Source of the DNA: Pictodentalium vernedei
Taxonomy: Eukaryota; Mollusca; Scaphopoda; Dentaliida; Dentaliidae
Length of the DNA stretch: 64,000 nucleotides
Assembly: GCA_031216915.1 (NCBI GenBank)
Contig: CM062296.1
Location: forward strand, 669,060,753-669,124,752
Direction of reading: 5' to 3'
Of the stretch, positions 1 through 9,123 are shown in pieces; the first letter of the stretch is position 1; each line of letters starts with the position of its first letter. Below the pieces are notes generated by a model that saw only the letters and a list, made by a program, of their open reading frames with translations, was not told where the DNA came from and ran no database searches. The translations under genes were made by a program, and so were the position numbers.

Positions 1-252
1 TATTGACCTTATATTCACTATTTATCAACACTTTTTGAAACAAATATGGAAACTGCTAATCAAATTTTTAAAAACAAAAAATACTCTGAACAGATGATAA
101 AATGAGACCAAAGTTTACTTATGATTATCCAACAACTCATACATTTGTACAGTGGTAATAAACTTTTGATTCAACTGTCAGGATCAGCTTGGTGTGAACA
201 AAATACGTGCACATCTAATTAAAAAAAATTTGCGATTTCTTCATCATTAAAA
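1..252. other. non-coding flank of the DIRS element
   Basis: AT-rich sequence with no supported reading frame, RNA gene or repeat structure that I can recognise. It is the left flank of the retrotransposon that begins at about 253. Confidence 0.6.
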
Positions 253-300
253 AAGAAATCTAAATTTTATAGTAAATTTCCTTTCTTATTATACCTACCA

Positions 301-547
301 CAATTGTTTACTACAGGCTTGCACTACAGTGGAAGTCCCTAACTCGGATAAAATACTCTCTATTTTTGTCTTTCCCAAGCAAGTTGGGAAAGAAAAGTGG
401 TGCAAAAGCACCAATAAAAATAAGCCAAAACTGGGTCGAGTGCAACCGGCGCAGACCCAGTACGGGACGCTCTCTCCCAAGTACAACTCCACGACTTCCG
501 TTGCCAGTGCGCATACCATCTCTAAAGACTCATTCTTTTTGAATCCG
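301..547 (+). repeat. left inverted terminal repeat of the DIRS element
   Basis: About 247 bp that match the reverse complement of 6525-6772 almost perfectly; I see substitutions near 507 and 519 and divergence only at the inner edge. Being the 3' end of a minus-strand element, it should hold the end of the transcript. Short frames inside it are mirrored in the other copy and are not genes. Confidence 0.9.
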
Positions 548-620
548 TAAACGTTAGAGTTATGTGATCAGCGGGGAGGAAAGATTCTTTACCCGTAAAG
601 AAGACGGGAGGGCCTCCATG

Positions 621-710
621 TAAACAATTGTGGTAGGTATAATAAGAAAGGAAATTTACTATAAAATTTAGATTTCTTATCAACCTACTCACAATTGTTT
701 ACTACAGGCT
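621..710. repeat. DIRS internal complementary region (circle-junction template)
   Basis: Positions 621-678 are the reverse complement of 253-310 (outer left end). Positions 672-710 are the reverse complement of 6754-6792 (outer right end). The two halves overlap by the 7-mer ATTTCTT at 672-678, the complement of the AAGAAAT present at both termini. In DIRS elements this region is thought to template completion of the ends and to represent the circular junction. Confidence 0.9.
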
Positions 711-927
711 GAATAGACAAAAGGCTGGAGGGAATCGCATAACCAACCCCCACATAACCCTAGTGCACTGGAACCGTGAAGCAGAAGGAAGAGGTCCCGA
801 GGCTTATCAACCATAATGTCGCAATCATTGGTAAAGGACAATGAAAAGAGACATATGAGCCTGTGTGACACACAGACAGAAAAAAGGGGCAGTAACAGCA
901 CAAGGCTGAAACTGACCTTCAAGAAGC

Positions 928-2110
928 CTAATGGCTATGGCAGACAACAGCCTGAGCAGAAGAAAGAGGACCCAAGGCAAAAAGGTCCTCCGACTGCTCC
1001 TGCAACTGGCGTAAATAAAAGGTGGAGAAAGTAGAAGCATTTCTCCAGTAGGCTGCCTGCATAACATCCGACAACTTGTCGGAGTCAGAATAAGCCCAAG
1101 AGGTAGACAGTGCCCGCACCTCGTGGGCAGAAATACGATTGGTAATACAATCGCCAGCTGCTAAACGACTATAAGCCGTACGAATAGCAAGACAAATCCA
1201 TCGAGAAATGGATTGAGGAGAGATCTTCTGTCGACCCGGAATGAGAGACAGAAAAAACCGTTTTCTGCCCTTCCGTATGAAGCGTGTCCGATCAAGATAA
1301 ATGCGAATAGCACGGACCGGACAGAGCAAAGGGCGAGTACCCTCAACAGAGGGAAGAGCCCTGATACAGATAGGAGGAGGAGTAGTATCTGGTAACTGAT
1401 TCTTAGCCAAAAAGGAGCAATCAGTGGTAAAAGTAACACTGTTGGGAGAACTCCTAAAAAAGGCCGGGTCAACCGAGAGGGCGTGAAGCTCACTAACCCG
1501 TCTGGCCGAAGCAAATGCCATCAGAAAAGCCGTCTTGTATGTGAGAAATTGCATATCCACCTGGGATAAAGGTTCGAACGGCGCCCCCCCCAAGCAAAGC
1601 AGCACCCACGAAAGATTCCATCGTGGAGTAAGCTGCAAAGTCCGAGGCCTTTTCAAAGAAAAGTGCCGAACAAGCTTGGAGAGGTAAGGATTAGTGCCGA
1701 TACGACGCTTCCCCACATAAGAAAAAGTCTCTGAAAGCATAGACCTGTAACCCTTGATGGTAACAGGCTGGAGACCCCGAGAATCAAACAGATATACCAG
1801 AAACTCCGCAATCTGTGAAATCGAAGGATTGGCATAATCAACAGAGTGATCAGCACACCATCGACAGAAGACCTTCCATTTAGCTGCATAAGCTAAACCA
1901 GTGGAGTGCCTCCTTGAAGAAGAAATGCACTCCACTGCTCGTCTCGAAAAACCTCTACGGAGGAGACAGGACCTGACAAAAGATATGCGTGAAGGCACAA
2001 TGAAGTCGGGTCGACGTGAAACCTCCTCGGGCGACCTTGACAAAGAAGGTCGCGACGTAGCGGGAGACGTGCCGGAACCGCCGCCATCAGCGAGCGGAGC
2101 TGATTGATCC
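928..2110 (-). CDS. tyrosine recombinase of the DIRS element
   Basis: This is the C-terminal part (about 375-390 codons) of a longer open frame that runs from 3825 to 928; only the part downstream of about 2110 looks like protein. It has the tyrosine recombinase layout: an N-terminal SAM-like region with an AAKWKVFCRWC segment, the first catalytic Arg in SARRVSELHAL, the H-x-x-R box as HEVRAL, a Trp in YWRNAS and the nucleophile Tyr in FSTFYLR. This enzyme would integrate the circular DNA copy by strand exchange, without the DDE chemistry of LTR elements. Its 5' part overlaps the last ~200 bases of the RT frame in another phase, so it is probably translated by reinitiation or frameshift. The exact start is unknown. 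Confidence 0.88.
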
Positions 2111-3923
2111 ACACCCGCTGAGGCGACAGGGGAGCGATCAGAATGATTCGACAACTGCAGGTTCGAATTTTGGCGAGAACCTGAGGAAGAATCGGAACCG
2201 GCGGGAAGGCGTAGCCGACTAGACCGTTCCAATCGAGTGACAGAGCGTCCACGGCAAAAGCCAGAGGATCTGGACACGGGGACACGAAAGTGTCCACCTG
2301 ATGGTTCCAACGAGTCGCAAAGAGATCGATGTGGGGACGTCCCCAGAGATCGCAAAGCGACTGGAACACTGCCCTGTGAAGCATCCACTCGGTGGAAATA
2401 ACCCTGCCCTGTCGGGACAGGGAGTCGGCTAGGACGTTCAGACGACCGGGAATGTGACGAACAACCACCCCGGCGTGAACCTCCTGAGCGAGCAGTAAAA
2501 GATCCCGAGCTAACTCGTACATCGGAAGCGAGTGCGTGCCGCCCTGGTTCCGAATGTAAGCAACCACTGTCGAATTGTCGGATAGTAGAAGGACCTGGCG
2601 ATTCGACAAGTGAGGGATCCACTGCCTGAAACTCAGAAGAAGAGCAAGAAGCTCCTTCTGGTTGATGTGTAGAGCTGCTTGATCCTGGTCCCACATCCCG
2701 TGTAGGGAAAGACCGAGAGGATCCAACGTCGCACCCCATCCGAGATCGCTGGCATCTGCCGTCAGGACGCGATCGGACGTGGGTAAGTCCAGCGGAACAC
2801 CCTGCGTAATCCACTGAACATCTGTCCAGGGAAGAAGGTGAGGATACAGAGAGTCCGGAAACGGAAGCACCTGATCCAGAGAATCTACATTCGGTCTCCA
2901 ACGACTGAGCAGAAAGTGTTGGAGAGGTCTGACACGCAGCCGACCTAGAGGAATGAGATCCGTCACCGAACCGCAGAGACCGATCAGCCGGAGAAAACTC
3001 CGAGCGGTCGCGGACCTGGACTGGGACAGAGTCAGAGCAAAAGCTGAGAGAATCACAGCCTTGGCCTGGGGAACAGCCACCAAATTGAATTTGGTTTGGA
3101 AAGACATCCCCAGATGACAAAACGACTGAGAAGGGACCAGGTCCGACTTCTCCTCGTTGACTCTGAATCCTAGCGACGTGAGCAAGCTCAACAGAGTGGC
3201 GACATCCGATTCCAGTAAGGCAGCATTGGAATGCCTCTGGAGGATATCGTCCAGATATGCCGAAGTAGTCACCCTGGACTGTGTGCGATGGAACGCTATC
3301 ACATGCGACATCAGTCTGGTGAACGCCCAAGGAGCCAGGTTGAGGCCGAAAGGCATGGCCTTGAACTGGTAAACTCGCCCCAGAAAAGCGAACCTGAGAT
3401 ACTTCCGTGACGCCCGATGCATCGGAACGTGGAAGTAAGCGTCTCGCAGGTCGATGCTGGCGGCGAAATCTCCCTGGTGAATTGAATGGCGGACCGACCT
3501 GAAAGTCTCCATGCTGAACTTGGGAGCAATGATAGACTGGTTCAGGATGCTCAGATCGATAACCGGTCGGAGTCGGCCGTCCTTCTTCGGCACCAAGAAC
3601 AGGCGGGAATAGAAACCCACTGACTGAACGTTCTTGACGACCTCGATCGCCCCCTTTGCCAGGAGATTGGCAATCTCCGTGGACAAAAGTTCCCGACGTA
3701 AAACGTCTGAAGGAACTGTGGTTGGAAGAGGCACCCTTGACAGAGTGGGGTGCCGTCGGAAGGATATGCGCAGCCCGGACCGAACAACATCTAACACCCA
3801 TGGATCGGATGTGATGGTGGTCCAATGGTCTGCAAACTCTGCTATCCTTCCTCCAACCTGGGACGAGTCGAGGTGAGGACCTTCATTTCGAGCCCCGACG
3901 AGGCCCGCGAGAGGAGAAACCAC
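1893..3923 (-). CDS. reverse transcriptase-RNase H-methylase-like polyprotein (DIRS ORF2)
   Basis: An intact frame of 676 codons. Reverse transcriptase spans residues ~90-290: RPVIDLSILN, first Asp at 158 in SIDLRDAYFHVP, MPFGLNLAPWAF, and the catalytic YLDDI with Asp 225 and 226. RNase H spans ~385-505, with the acidic set Asp390 (TADASDLGWGA), Glu424 (NQKELLAL), Asp449 (LLSDNSTVVAYI) and Asp500 (LADSLSR). Residues ~515-605 hold the DIRS-typical Dam-methylase-like domain (HIDLFATRWN, then YAFPPVP, then RIILIAPLSP); FPP stands where a true N6-adenine methylase has NPPY or DPPY, so activity is doubtful. The frame overlaps the end of ORF1 by 41 bases. Confidence 0.93.
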   Translation of the reverse strand: MVSPLAGLVGARNEGPHLDSSQVGGRIAEFADHWTTITSDPWVLDVVRSGLRISFRRHPTLSRVPLPTTVPSDVLRRELLSTEIANLLAKGAIEVVKNVQSVGFYSRLFLVPKKDGRLRPVIDLSILNQSIIAPKFSMETFRSVRHSIHQGDFAASIDLRDAYFHVPMHRASRKYLRFAFLGRVYQFKAMPFGLNLAPWAFTRLMSHVIAFHRTQSRVTTSAYLDDILQRHSNAALLESDVATLLSLLTSLGFRVNEEKSDLVPSQSFCHLGMSFQTKFNLVAVPQAKAVILSAFALTLSQSRSATARSFLRLIGLCGSVTDLIPLGRLRVRPLQHFLLSRWRPNVDSLDQVLPFPDSLYPHLLPWTDVQWITQGVPLDLPTSDRVLTADASDLGWGATLDPLGLSLHGMWDQDQAALHINQKELLALLLSFRQWIPHLSNRQVLLLSDNSTVVAYIRNQGGTHSLPMYELARDLLLLAQEVHAGVVVRHIPGRLNVLADSLSRQGRVISTEWMLHRAVFQSLCDLWGRPHIDLFATRWNHQVDTFVSPCPDPLAFAVDALSLDWNGLVGYAFPPVPILPQVLAKIRTCSCRIILIAPLSPQRVWINQLRSLMAAVPARLPLRRDLLCQGRPRRFHVDPTSLCLHAYLLSGPVSSVEVFRDEQWSAFLLQGGTPLV

Positions 3924-6087
3924 CTCCTCTGCTAAATGAAGAATCCTGAGACTTCCCTCGATTCTGCCGACCCCTACCTTTACCCCGTGAGTAAGAAGCA
4001 GAGGAGGCGGCAGAAGGACCAGCCTTTTGCTTCACAGAGGAAGCAGAAGGGTACTTGTTAGGCTTGGAACGGCCCTTGCCTCCCCGAGAAGGCTGATCAA
4101 GCTGACGAAACAGCAGCTGATCTTTGGAATGACGTAGGACGTCATCCCGGACCGTCGACACGGAACCATGGAAAAGTTGCGGACCTGCCAAAGAAGCAGA
4201 TCGAAGAGTAGCACGCTGCTCCTCGGGAAGGGATCGTCCTGTGTCCAGCACAGCGTCCCTTCGAACTAATTCCAAATTGGCCGTGTTACAGGCATGCGTG
4301 TGAGTAAGGTGCATAAGCGCCTTGGACAGCACACGCAAAGGAGCCTGTACCTCGTCAAACTTATCTGGAGGCAGATAAGCAGCCAAAGCTGAGACGACGT
4401 GATCTGAGAGAGAAAGCATGCCAAGCATCTCTCTAGATAAGCCCAACGTGGACTCCAGAGTCATCATTGGAATGACGGCAGACTTGGGCTTGGAAAGCCC
4501 GAGGGAAGTGGAGTCCTGATCCAGAACCGTCAAAGTCTGGCAGACTGACGGATTGGCGGAATCGTAGGAACGATAACGCACAGGAGGCAAAAAGGTGTCA
4601 ACCCTGGTGAAGAACGAAGTCTTCAAAGCCTTGGAATTCAGCTTGGCATCCAATGCTGAAAAAGCTTCAACCACCTGTACCGACTGGCACGGTCGAAGGC
4701 GCCCAGAAGCAGGTTGCTCCATAGGCTGTTGGCGCGCGACCGAAGATCGCGGCCAGGCTGACACTGTCGGCTGGTTAGCAGGTTTGAGCTCAGGCAGAAA
4801 CCCAAACACAAAGTCAAGAGCCGCCCCCAAGTCCGAAGACTGCTGGCCCTCGACCTCAAGCATGTCGGACTCCTCCCCAGAGTCGGAAGACACATAGCCC
4901 ATCGTGGGCAAACCAGCCGACGCCTCCCATGGTGTCGGGACACCAGAGGAATCGGAAACCGGCCTGTTTCCAATCCCGGGAGGCGGCGCCATAGGAGGCG
5001 CCTGGAAACCACCCATAGCCTCGCTGGAAGCAACAGGAAGGCTCTTTGAGAGAACCTGAGTGAGTAAGGAGAGGGCCTCCCTAAGCTCACTGCCTGTACC
5101 GACCGGTTCGACAGGGGAGCGAACCGGCAAAGTGGCTTCACCTCTGACCCTCTTAACCAGCGAAGGGTCACGATCCTCCAAAACACCCGACGTGGGACGA
5201 CGGGCGGCAGCCGAAACATCTGAAGGCAGACGTGTATAGGGGTACGATGCACCCCGAGGATCAATATTGCGAGAACTCATGAGAGTCACCGCGGACCTCT
5301 GCGGGGCAGAAGGTCCAGGCTGCACAAAAGGCGTTGGTCCCCCAAAACTGGCCGTGTGACCAGAGTGAGCGGACGGAAACGCCCCGGAGTTCATAGTGTT
5401 TCCACTATGAACATCCGAATCCAAAGACACAACTGTGGTACTCGACGGCGACGAGACCACAGCGATGGGCTCGGCCGGCAGCCCCTTCCGACTTCGCCGA
5501 GTTGAAGTCAGGGAAGGCTGGGGCCGATATCCCACGTCTACAGTATCGGACAGTTCTGCAGTCCCCTGCAGCGAAAAGCCGAGGCCGGCTGAAACAGACA
5601 ACGAAGCAGACGGACCAGCAGCAGTAGTAGATACGTCGAGAGTCGTTGAGGCTGGTGAAATAATGGAGAGAGCACACCGGCTCGGCTCCGAAGGAGGAGT
5701 CACAACCCTAGTGACAGCCTCAGATGTCGACTGGAGGGGGACCGTAGTCCCGGAACCAGGCATCTCTACACCAGAACACTCAACGGCTCCCGCAGTATCC
5801 ACCACAGGAAAAGACTGCACATCCCCCACGGAGGAGGAATAACTCTCACCAGACAGAGTCGGTTCGGGAGGCCCCGAACGACCACGTTCTCCTTTCCCGC
5901 GGGAGCGGGAGGCACGGCCACGAGAACGAACGACACGATTTACAGACGCCCAAAAGGTGGAAGACCATGTTCCACAGACACCACACGGCCGCTCGGCCGA
6001 ACACCCATTACAGGAGGAACACGACGAATGTACATCGTCCACATGCTTAGGCAGCAGACACTGCCCACAAGGAATTGTCCTAGGCAT
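3883..6087 (-). CDS. DIRS ORF1, gag-like protein
   Basis: The frame is open from 6300, but the likely start is the Met at 6087 (MPRTIPCGQC), because the 71 codons before it look like untranslated leader. From there it is 734 codons. The N-terminus carries a cluster of Cys and His (CGQC, HSSCSSCNGC, CGVC) suggestive of metal binding. It is followed by a basic RSRGRASRSRGKG stretch, a long Ser/Pro-rich low-complexity middle, a more conserved alpha-helical part around residues 480-660, and an RG/RGG-rich basic tail (SRGKGRGRQNRGK). It should package the RNA as Gag does; it shows no retroviral zinc knuckle. It overlaps ORF2 by 41 bases. Confidence 0.8.
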   Translation of the reverse strand: MPRTIPCGQCLLPKHVDDVHSSCSSCNGCSAERPCGVCGTWSSTFWASVNRVVRSRGRASRSRGKGERGRSGPPEPTLSGESYSSSVGDVQSFPVVDTAGAVECSGVEMPGSGTTVPLQSTSEAVTRVVTPPSEPSRCALSIISPASTTLDVSTTAAGPSASLSVSAGLGFSLQGTAELSDTVDVGYRPQPSLTSTRRSRKGLPAEPIAVVSSPSSTTVVSLDSDVHSGNTMNSGAFPSAHSGHTASFGGPTPFVQPGPSAPQRSAVTLMSSRNIDPRGASYPYTRLPSDVSAAARRPTSGVLEDRDPSLVKRVRGEATLPVRSPVEPVGTGSELREALSLLTQVLSKSLPVASSEAMGGFQAPPMAPPPGIGNRPVSDSSGVPTPWEASAGLPTMGYVSSDSGEESDMLEVEGQQSSDLGAALDFVFGFLPELKPANQPTVSAWPRSSVARQQPMEQPASGRLRPCQSVQVVEAFSALDAKLNSKALKTSFFTRVDTFLPPVRYRSYDSANPSVCQTLTVLDQDSTSLGLSKPKSAVIPMMTLESTLGLSREMLGMLSLSDHVVSALAAYLPPDKFDEVQAPLRVLSKALMHLTHTHACNTANLELVRRDAVLDTGRSLPEEQRATLRSASLAGPQLFHGSVSTVRDDVLRHSKDQLLFRQLDQPSRGGKGRSKPNKYPSASSVKQKAGPSAASSASYSRGKGRGRQNRGKSQDSSFSRGGGFSSRGPRRGSK

Positions 6088-6524
6088 GAAAGAGGTGAGA
6101 GGAGCAGAGAAGGTGAGATCAGAAAACAGAACACCCCCAAAGAGAGAAAGGTGACAGAAACAAAGACCCCAGACGGCCGACCGGGAACCACCCAACAGGA
6201 AGACTACTCTCAACAGAAAGAAGAAACACTGTAGGAGTGGTACCCCGCTGACACCTAACTCTAACACAATTAAAAAATTTTGCAAAAAAAGCATTAACAA
6301 TAATTGTGAAATAATCTAAGTCCGAACCGCGTGGCCCGCGAAATTCGCGCGCGACTCGAGAGAGAGCAAATAAATATACATGATGGACATATAATAGAAA
6401 AAAGAGAATATAAAACACTGTTCCTGAGAATACAAAGGATACACTGCGGTATAATGAATCAGGAAACATCAAACATCGAGTTGGTGGAACACTGATAAGC
6501 GTGCAAAAACATCTCGACACGAAG

Positions 6525-6772
6525 CGGATTTTAAAAAGAATGAGTCTTTAGAGACGGTATGCACACTGGCAACGGAAGTCGTGGAGTTGTACTTGGGAGA
6601 GAGCGTCCCGTACTGGGTCTGCGCCGGTTGCACTCGACCCAGTTTTGGCTTATTTTTATTGGTGCTTTTGCACCACTTTTCTTTCCCAACTTGCTTGGGA
6701 AAGACAAAAATAGAGAGTATTTTATCCGAGTTAGGGACTTCCACTGTAGTGCAAGCCTGTAGTAAACAATTG
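6525..6772 (-). repeat. right inverted terminal repeat of the DIRS element
   Basis: Mirror copy of 301-547. This is the 5' end of the minus-strand element and should carry its promoter. The outermost 20 bases beyond it (6773-6792) are matched only in the internal complementary region. Confidence 0.9.
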
Positions 6773-6792
6773 TGAGTAGGTTGATAAGAAAT

Positions 6793-7364
6793 AACTTCGT
6801 AAAAGTACATGAAGCATGATAAACTCCTCATGTTTTTGTACTCAAACAACTGGCGGATGGACAATGCCCCTTATTAATAATATCAGCTGCCAATTTTGCA
6901 GAGTACTACATACTAGTAAGATTTTTAATATCCTATTGGTGAAAGATTAGACACAAGTTTATACCAACATGTACATGTGTGCTACCCACTTTTGAAAAAC
7001 GTGCTCTCCAGGCATTGGTTACCGCATCCTATTTTGCAGGGGGTGGCACCATGGGTGGGTCTGGGTGTGAGGGTGGTTGAGGTGTGACCCCCCCCCCCCC
7101 CCATTGGGGAAATAGCCTCTTTTATTGTGTGCTTGCCAGGGAATACCCTTGCCCCTGCATCGGGGAACACTATCCCCTCCCCCTCCATTAGGGAAATTCT
7201 GGCACCACCACTGCTATTTCGCCAGTAAAATACAACTTGCCCACATCTGTAAACAACCACTGCTCCACTTGACAAGGTTCTCACAGGAAAAAGGATGTGG
7301 AAATATGTATGTGTGATAGCTAAAATGGAGGATATTTTGAACCTACTTCTGCAATATCAATATG
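6793..7364. other. non-coding interval
   Basis: No gene supported. It contains a poly-C run near 7089-7102 and CCCC-rich blocks that create spurious proline/glycine-rich frames. Confidence 0.5.
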
Positions 7365-7372
7365 CATGTAAT

Positions 7373-7899
7373 TAGGGCTGCACTGTGTATCGATAAACCG
7401 ATATATACCGGTATTCAAACCAATATCGATTGAATACCGGTGTAATTACAAAAATACTGGTTTATCGTCATTATTTATTTACCCACAATCGTCTACTTGT
7501 GCCCTCATAAATATACAAATTCAGCAGTTGCAAAAATAATTTTCAAACATTTCAACAAAACTATATCATGTGACCCCTCATTGGAACGAGCTCATTGAGC
7601 TCGTTCCAATGAGGGGTCACATGATATAGTTTTGTTGAAATTTTGGGGGAAAATCTGACAAACTAATTTTGAAAATAATAAATTTTGATATTGTCTGCGC
7701 TGGGTAAAGGTTTTTCGAACCGAATCATCAAGGCATGCTAATTCGTTCCAACTGTGATGCATCGAGTCTCGATTGTGGTACTTGTGTTCATATATCTGAA
7801 CAGTTTTCGATATTTCGTGCAGTCCTACATGTACGAAATATCGCGGTATTTTTTTTAATACCGATACCGGTATTCAGTTTTGAATATCGTGCAGTCCTA
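7373..7899. mobile_element. hAT-like non-autonomous element with internal hairpin
   Basis: The ends read TAGGGCTGCACTGTGTATCG and, inverted, TAGGACTGCACGATATTC, the TIR style of hAT elements. They are flanked by an 8-bp near-duplication, CATGTAAT (7365-7372) and CATATAAT (7900-7907). The inside is non-coding and rich in degenerate ACCGGTAT/ATACCGGT repeats. At its centre is a perfect hairpin (7551-7639). No transposase is encoded. Confidence 0.7.
7551..7639. repeat. perfect 44-nt-arm hairpin
   Basis: Two 44-nt arms with a single T at 7595 between them. The core is ACCCCTCATTGGAACGAGCT. The same core recurs in hairpins near 11.87, 15.86, 34.26 and 42.07 kb. Confidence 0.92.
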
Positions 7900-7907
7900 C
7901 ATATAAT

Positions 7908-8480
7908 TGGCCATTGTGGTGTGTTATACCAATCATGTATGCAGGGCAGTTATTTATTTTTTGGGGGGTATAGGATCACATATTTCTGCACAAAGGCTAA
8001 TCATGACTGCAATATAGATATCAAGTCAAGATCTGCCAATTGTTTATACCAATATTGCTCATTTTAGAGCACATTCTCCCCGAGCATTGGTTACTAGATA
8101 ATATTTTCCAGTAAACAAATACTGCCTCACTTCGCGAGGTTCCCACAGGGAATGCAGGGCAGTTCCTCACAAATCAAATGCATATTGATACATACAAACA
8201 TTAAAATACACAAAAATTTGTATGTTTTTTATGGGTGCTTCAGACTGTCAGCAACACAGTTGGATGTACTACTGAAAATACCTGTAATGCAGATAGATGT
8301 TTTAGCTTCTGCTTTTAACACTTATCATTATTTAATGATGTTTACAGTCACTTTTAGTATCTAAGACTATATTATGACTGCAATACAAGTATAAGGTCAA
8401 GTTTAACCAATCATTTATACCTATGTTACCTGCTTTTGACCTTGGGCATTGGGTACCAGGCCCTATTTTACTAATAAAAA
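7908..8480. other. non-coding interval
   Basis: AT-rich DNA with only short unsupported frames. The phrase TTTATACC...CATTGGTTACCAG recurs near 6.96, 8.05 and 8.41 kb, suggesting an old diverged repeat that I cannot name. Confidence 0.4.
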
Positions 8481-8860
8481 TGGGAGCGCAGTGGCTCAGT
8501 GGTAGACTGTTGGACTTCTATGCTAGAGGTCCCGAGATTGATCCCAGTCCAGGATGAGCCGCATTGTGACCTTGGGCAAGGCACTTTATCCTGGATGCCT
8601 ACATGGGGGCACGATGATGCCGTGTGCTAAGGAATACTACAAGTCGATGATGTACATTTCTTCAACTGCTGTAATCCTGCTTGGGCTAAGCTTGAACAGA
8701 GTTAGGATGTTGAGGAGCTGACAGTTACTTGTCAATGCTTGATGGTTCTCTAAGGGTACTCCGGCTTCCTCCACCCGTACATGTAAAACTGTCACGGTCA
8801 CAATTAGTCATTGTGCATAAGTATGTGACCTTAAACATCAATAAATAAATAATGAATAAC
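8481..8860 (+). mobile_element. tRNA-derived SINE
   Basis: The head begins GGGAGCGCAGTGGCTCAGTGG, with an A-box-like TGGCTCAGTGGTAGA and a B-box-like GGTCCCGAGATTGATCCC: a tRNA-like pol III promoter. The body contains TTGGGCAAGGCACTTTATCC and CATGGGGGCACGATGATGCC, and the tail ends TATGTGACCTTAAACATCAATAAATAAATAA. AATAAAAA flanks both sides (8473-8480 and about 8862-8869), a plausible target duplication. The body is shared with the elements at 10.35, 41.05, 42.48 and 63.67 kb. Not a functional tRNA: the acceptor halves do not pair. Confidence 0.85.
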
Positions 8861-9123
8861 CAATAAAAACAAAACTTGTTTGCTACAGCTAAGAAGCACT
8901 GCTTCACTTCCTGGGGTTCCCATGGAAAAGCCACAGGCACAAATTCTTGAGCTCCCACAACTACAGTAGTTTTTATTTAATTATCAGGAATTAATGGGCA
9001 TAATTTGTACTTATGATGTGATCAACAGGTTGGTGTTGGAAAATGATATGCAGTTAACAGATTTTTATTAAGATGGACTCACTGTTATGATAATCCAAAT
9101 CACACTCTCTGTAGTGTAATATA

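Larger units (their letters stand above)
253..6792 (-). mobile_element. DIRS-type tyrosine-recombinase retrotransposon, apparently full length
   Basis: A 6.5-kb element read right to left: gag-like ORF, then RT/RNase H/methylase-like ORF, then tyrosine recombinase ORF. It has inverted rather than direct terminal repeats (about 301-547 and 6525-6772) and an internal complementary region at 621-710. That arrangement, with no integrase and no target duplication, is the known DIRS design, in which a circular DNA intermediate is integrated by the recombinase. Both outer ends carry the same 7-mer AAGAAAT (253-259 and 6786-6792), which appears once at the junction inside the internal complementary region. 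The ORFs are open throughout and the terminal repeats differ at only a few positions, so the insertion looks young. Confidence 0.93.

Noticed and set aside
295-550. Overlapping ~70-codon frames on both strands in the left terminal repeat
   Set aside because: The same frames recur in the right inverted repeat; they are by-products of the repeat.
2110-3825. N-terminal ~590 codons of the 965-codon minus-strand frame as a protein
   Set aside because: It overlaps the RT/RNase H frame throughout in another phase and is Ser/Arg-rich without domains. Only its last ~375-390 codons match a recombinase.
5435-5842. 135-codon plus-strand frame inside DIRS ORF1
   Set aside because: It is antisense to a supported gag-like frame, with no domain and no signals.
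8481-8560. Functional tRNA gene at the SINE heads (also 10.70, 41.38 and 63.96 kb)
   Set aside because: A and B boxes are present, but the acceptor stem and full cloverleaf are not. Each head runs into the common SINE body.
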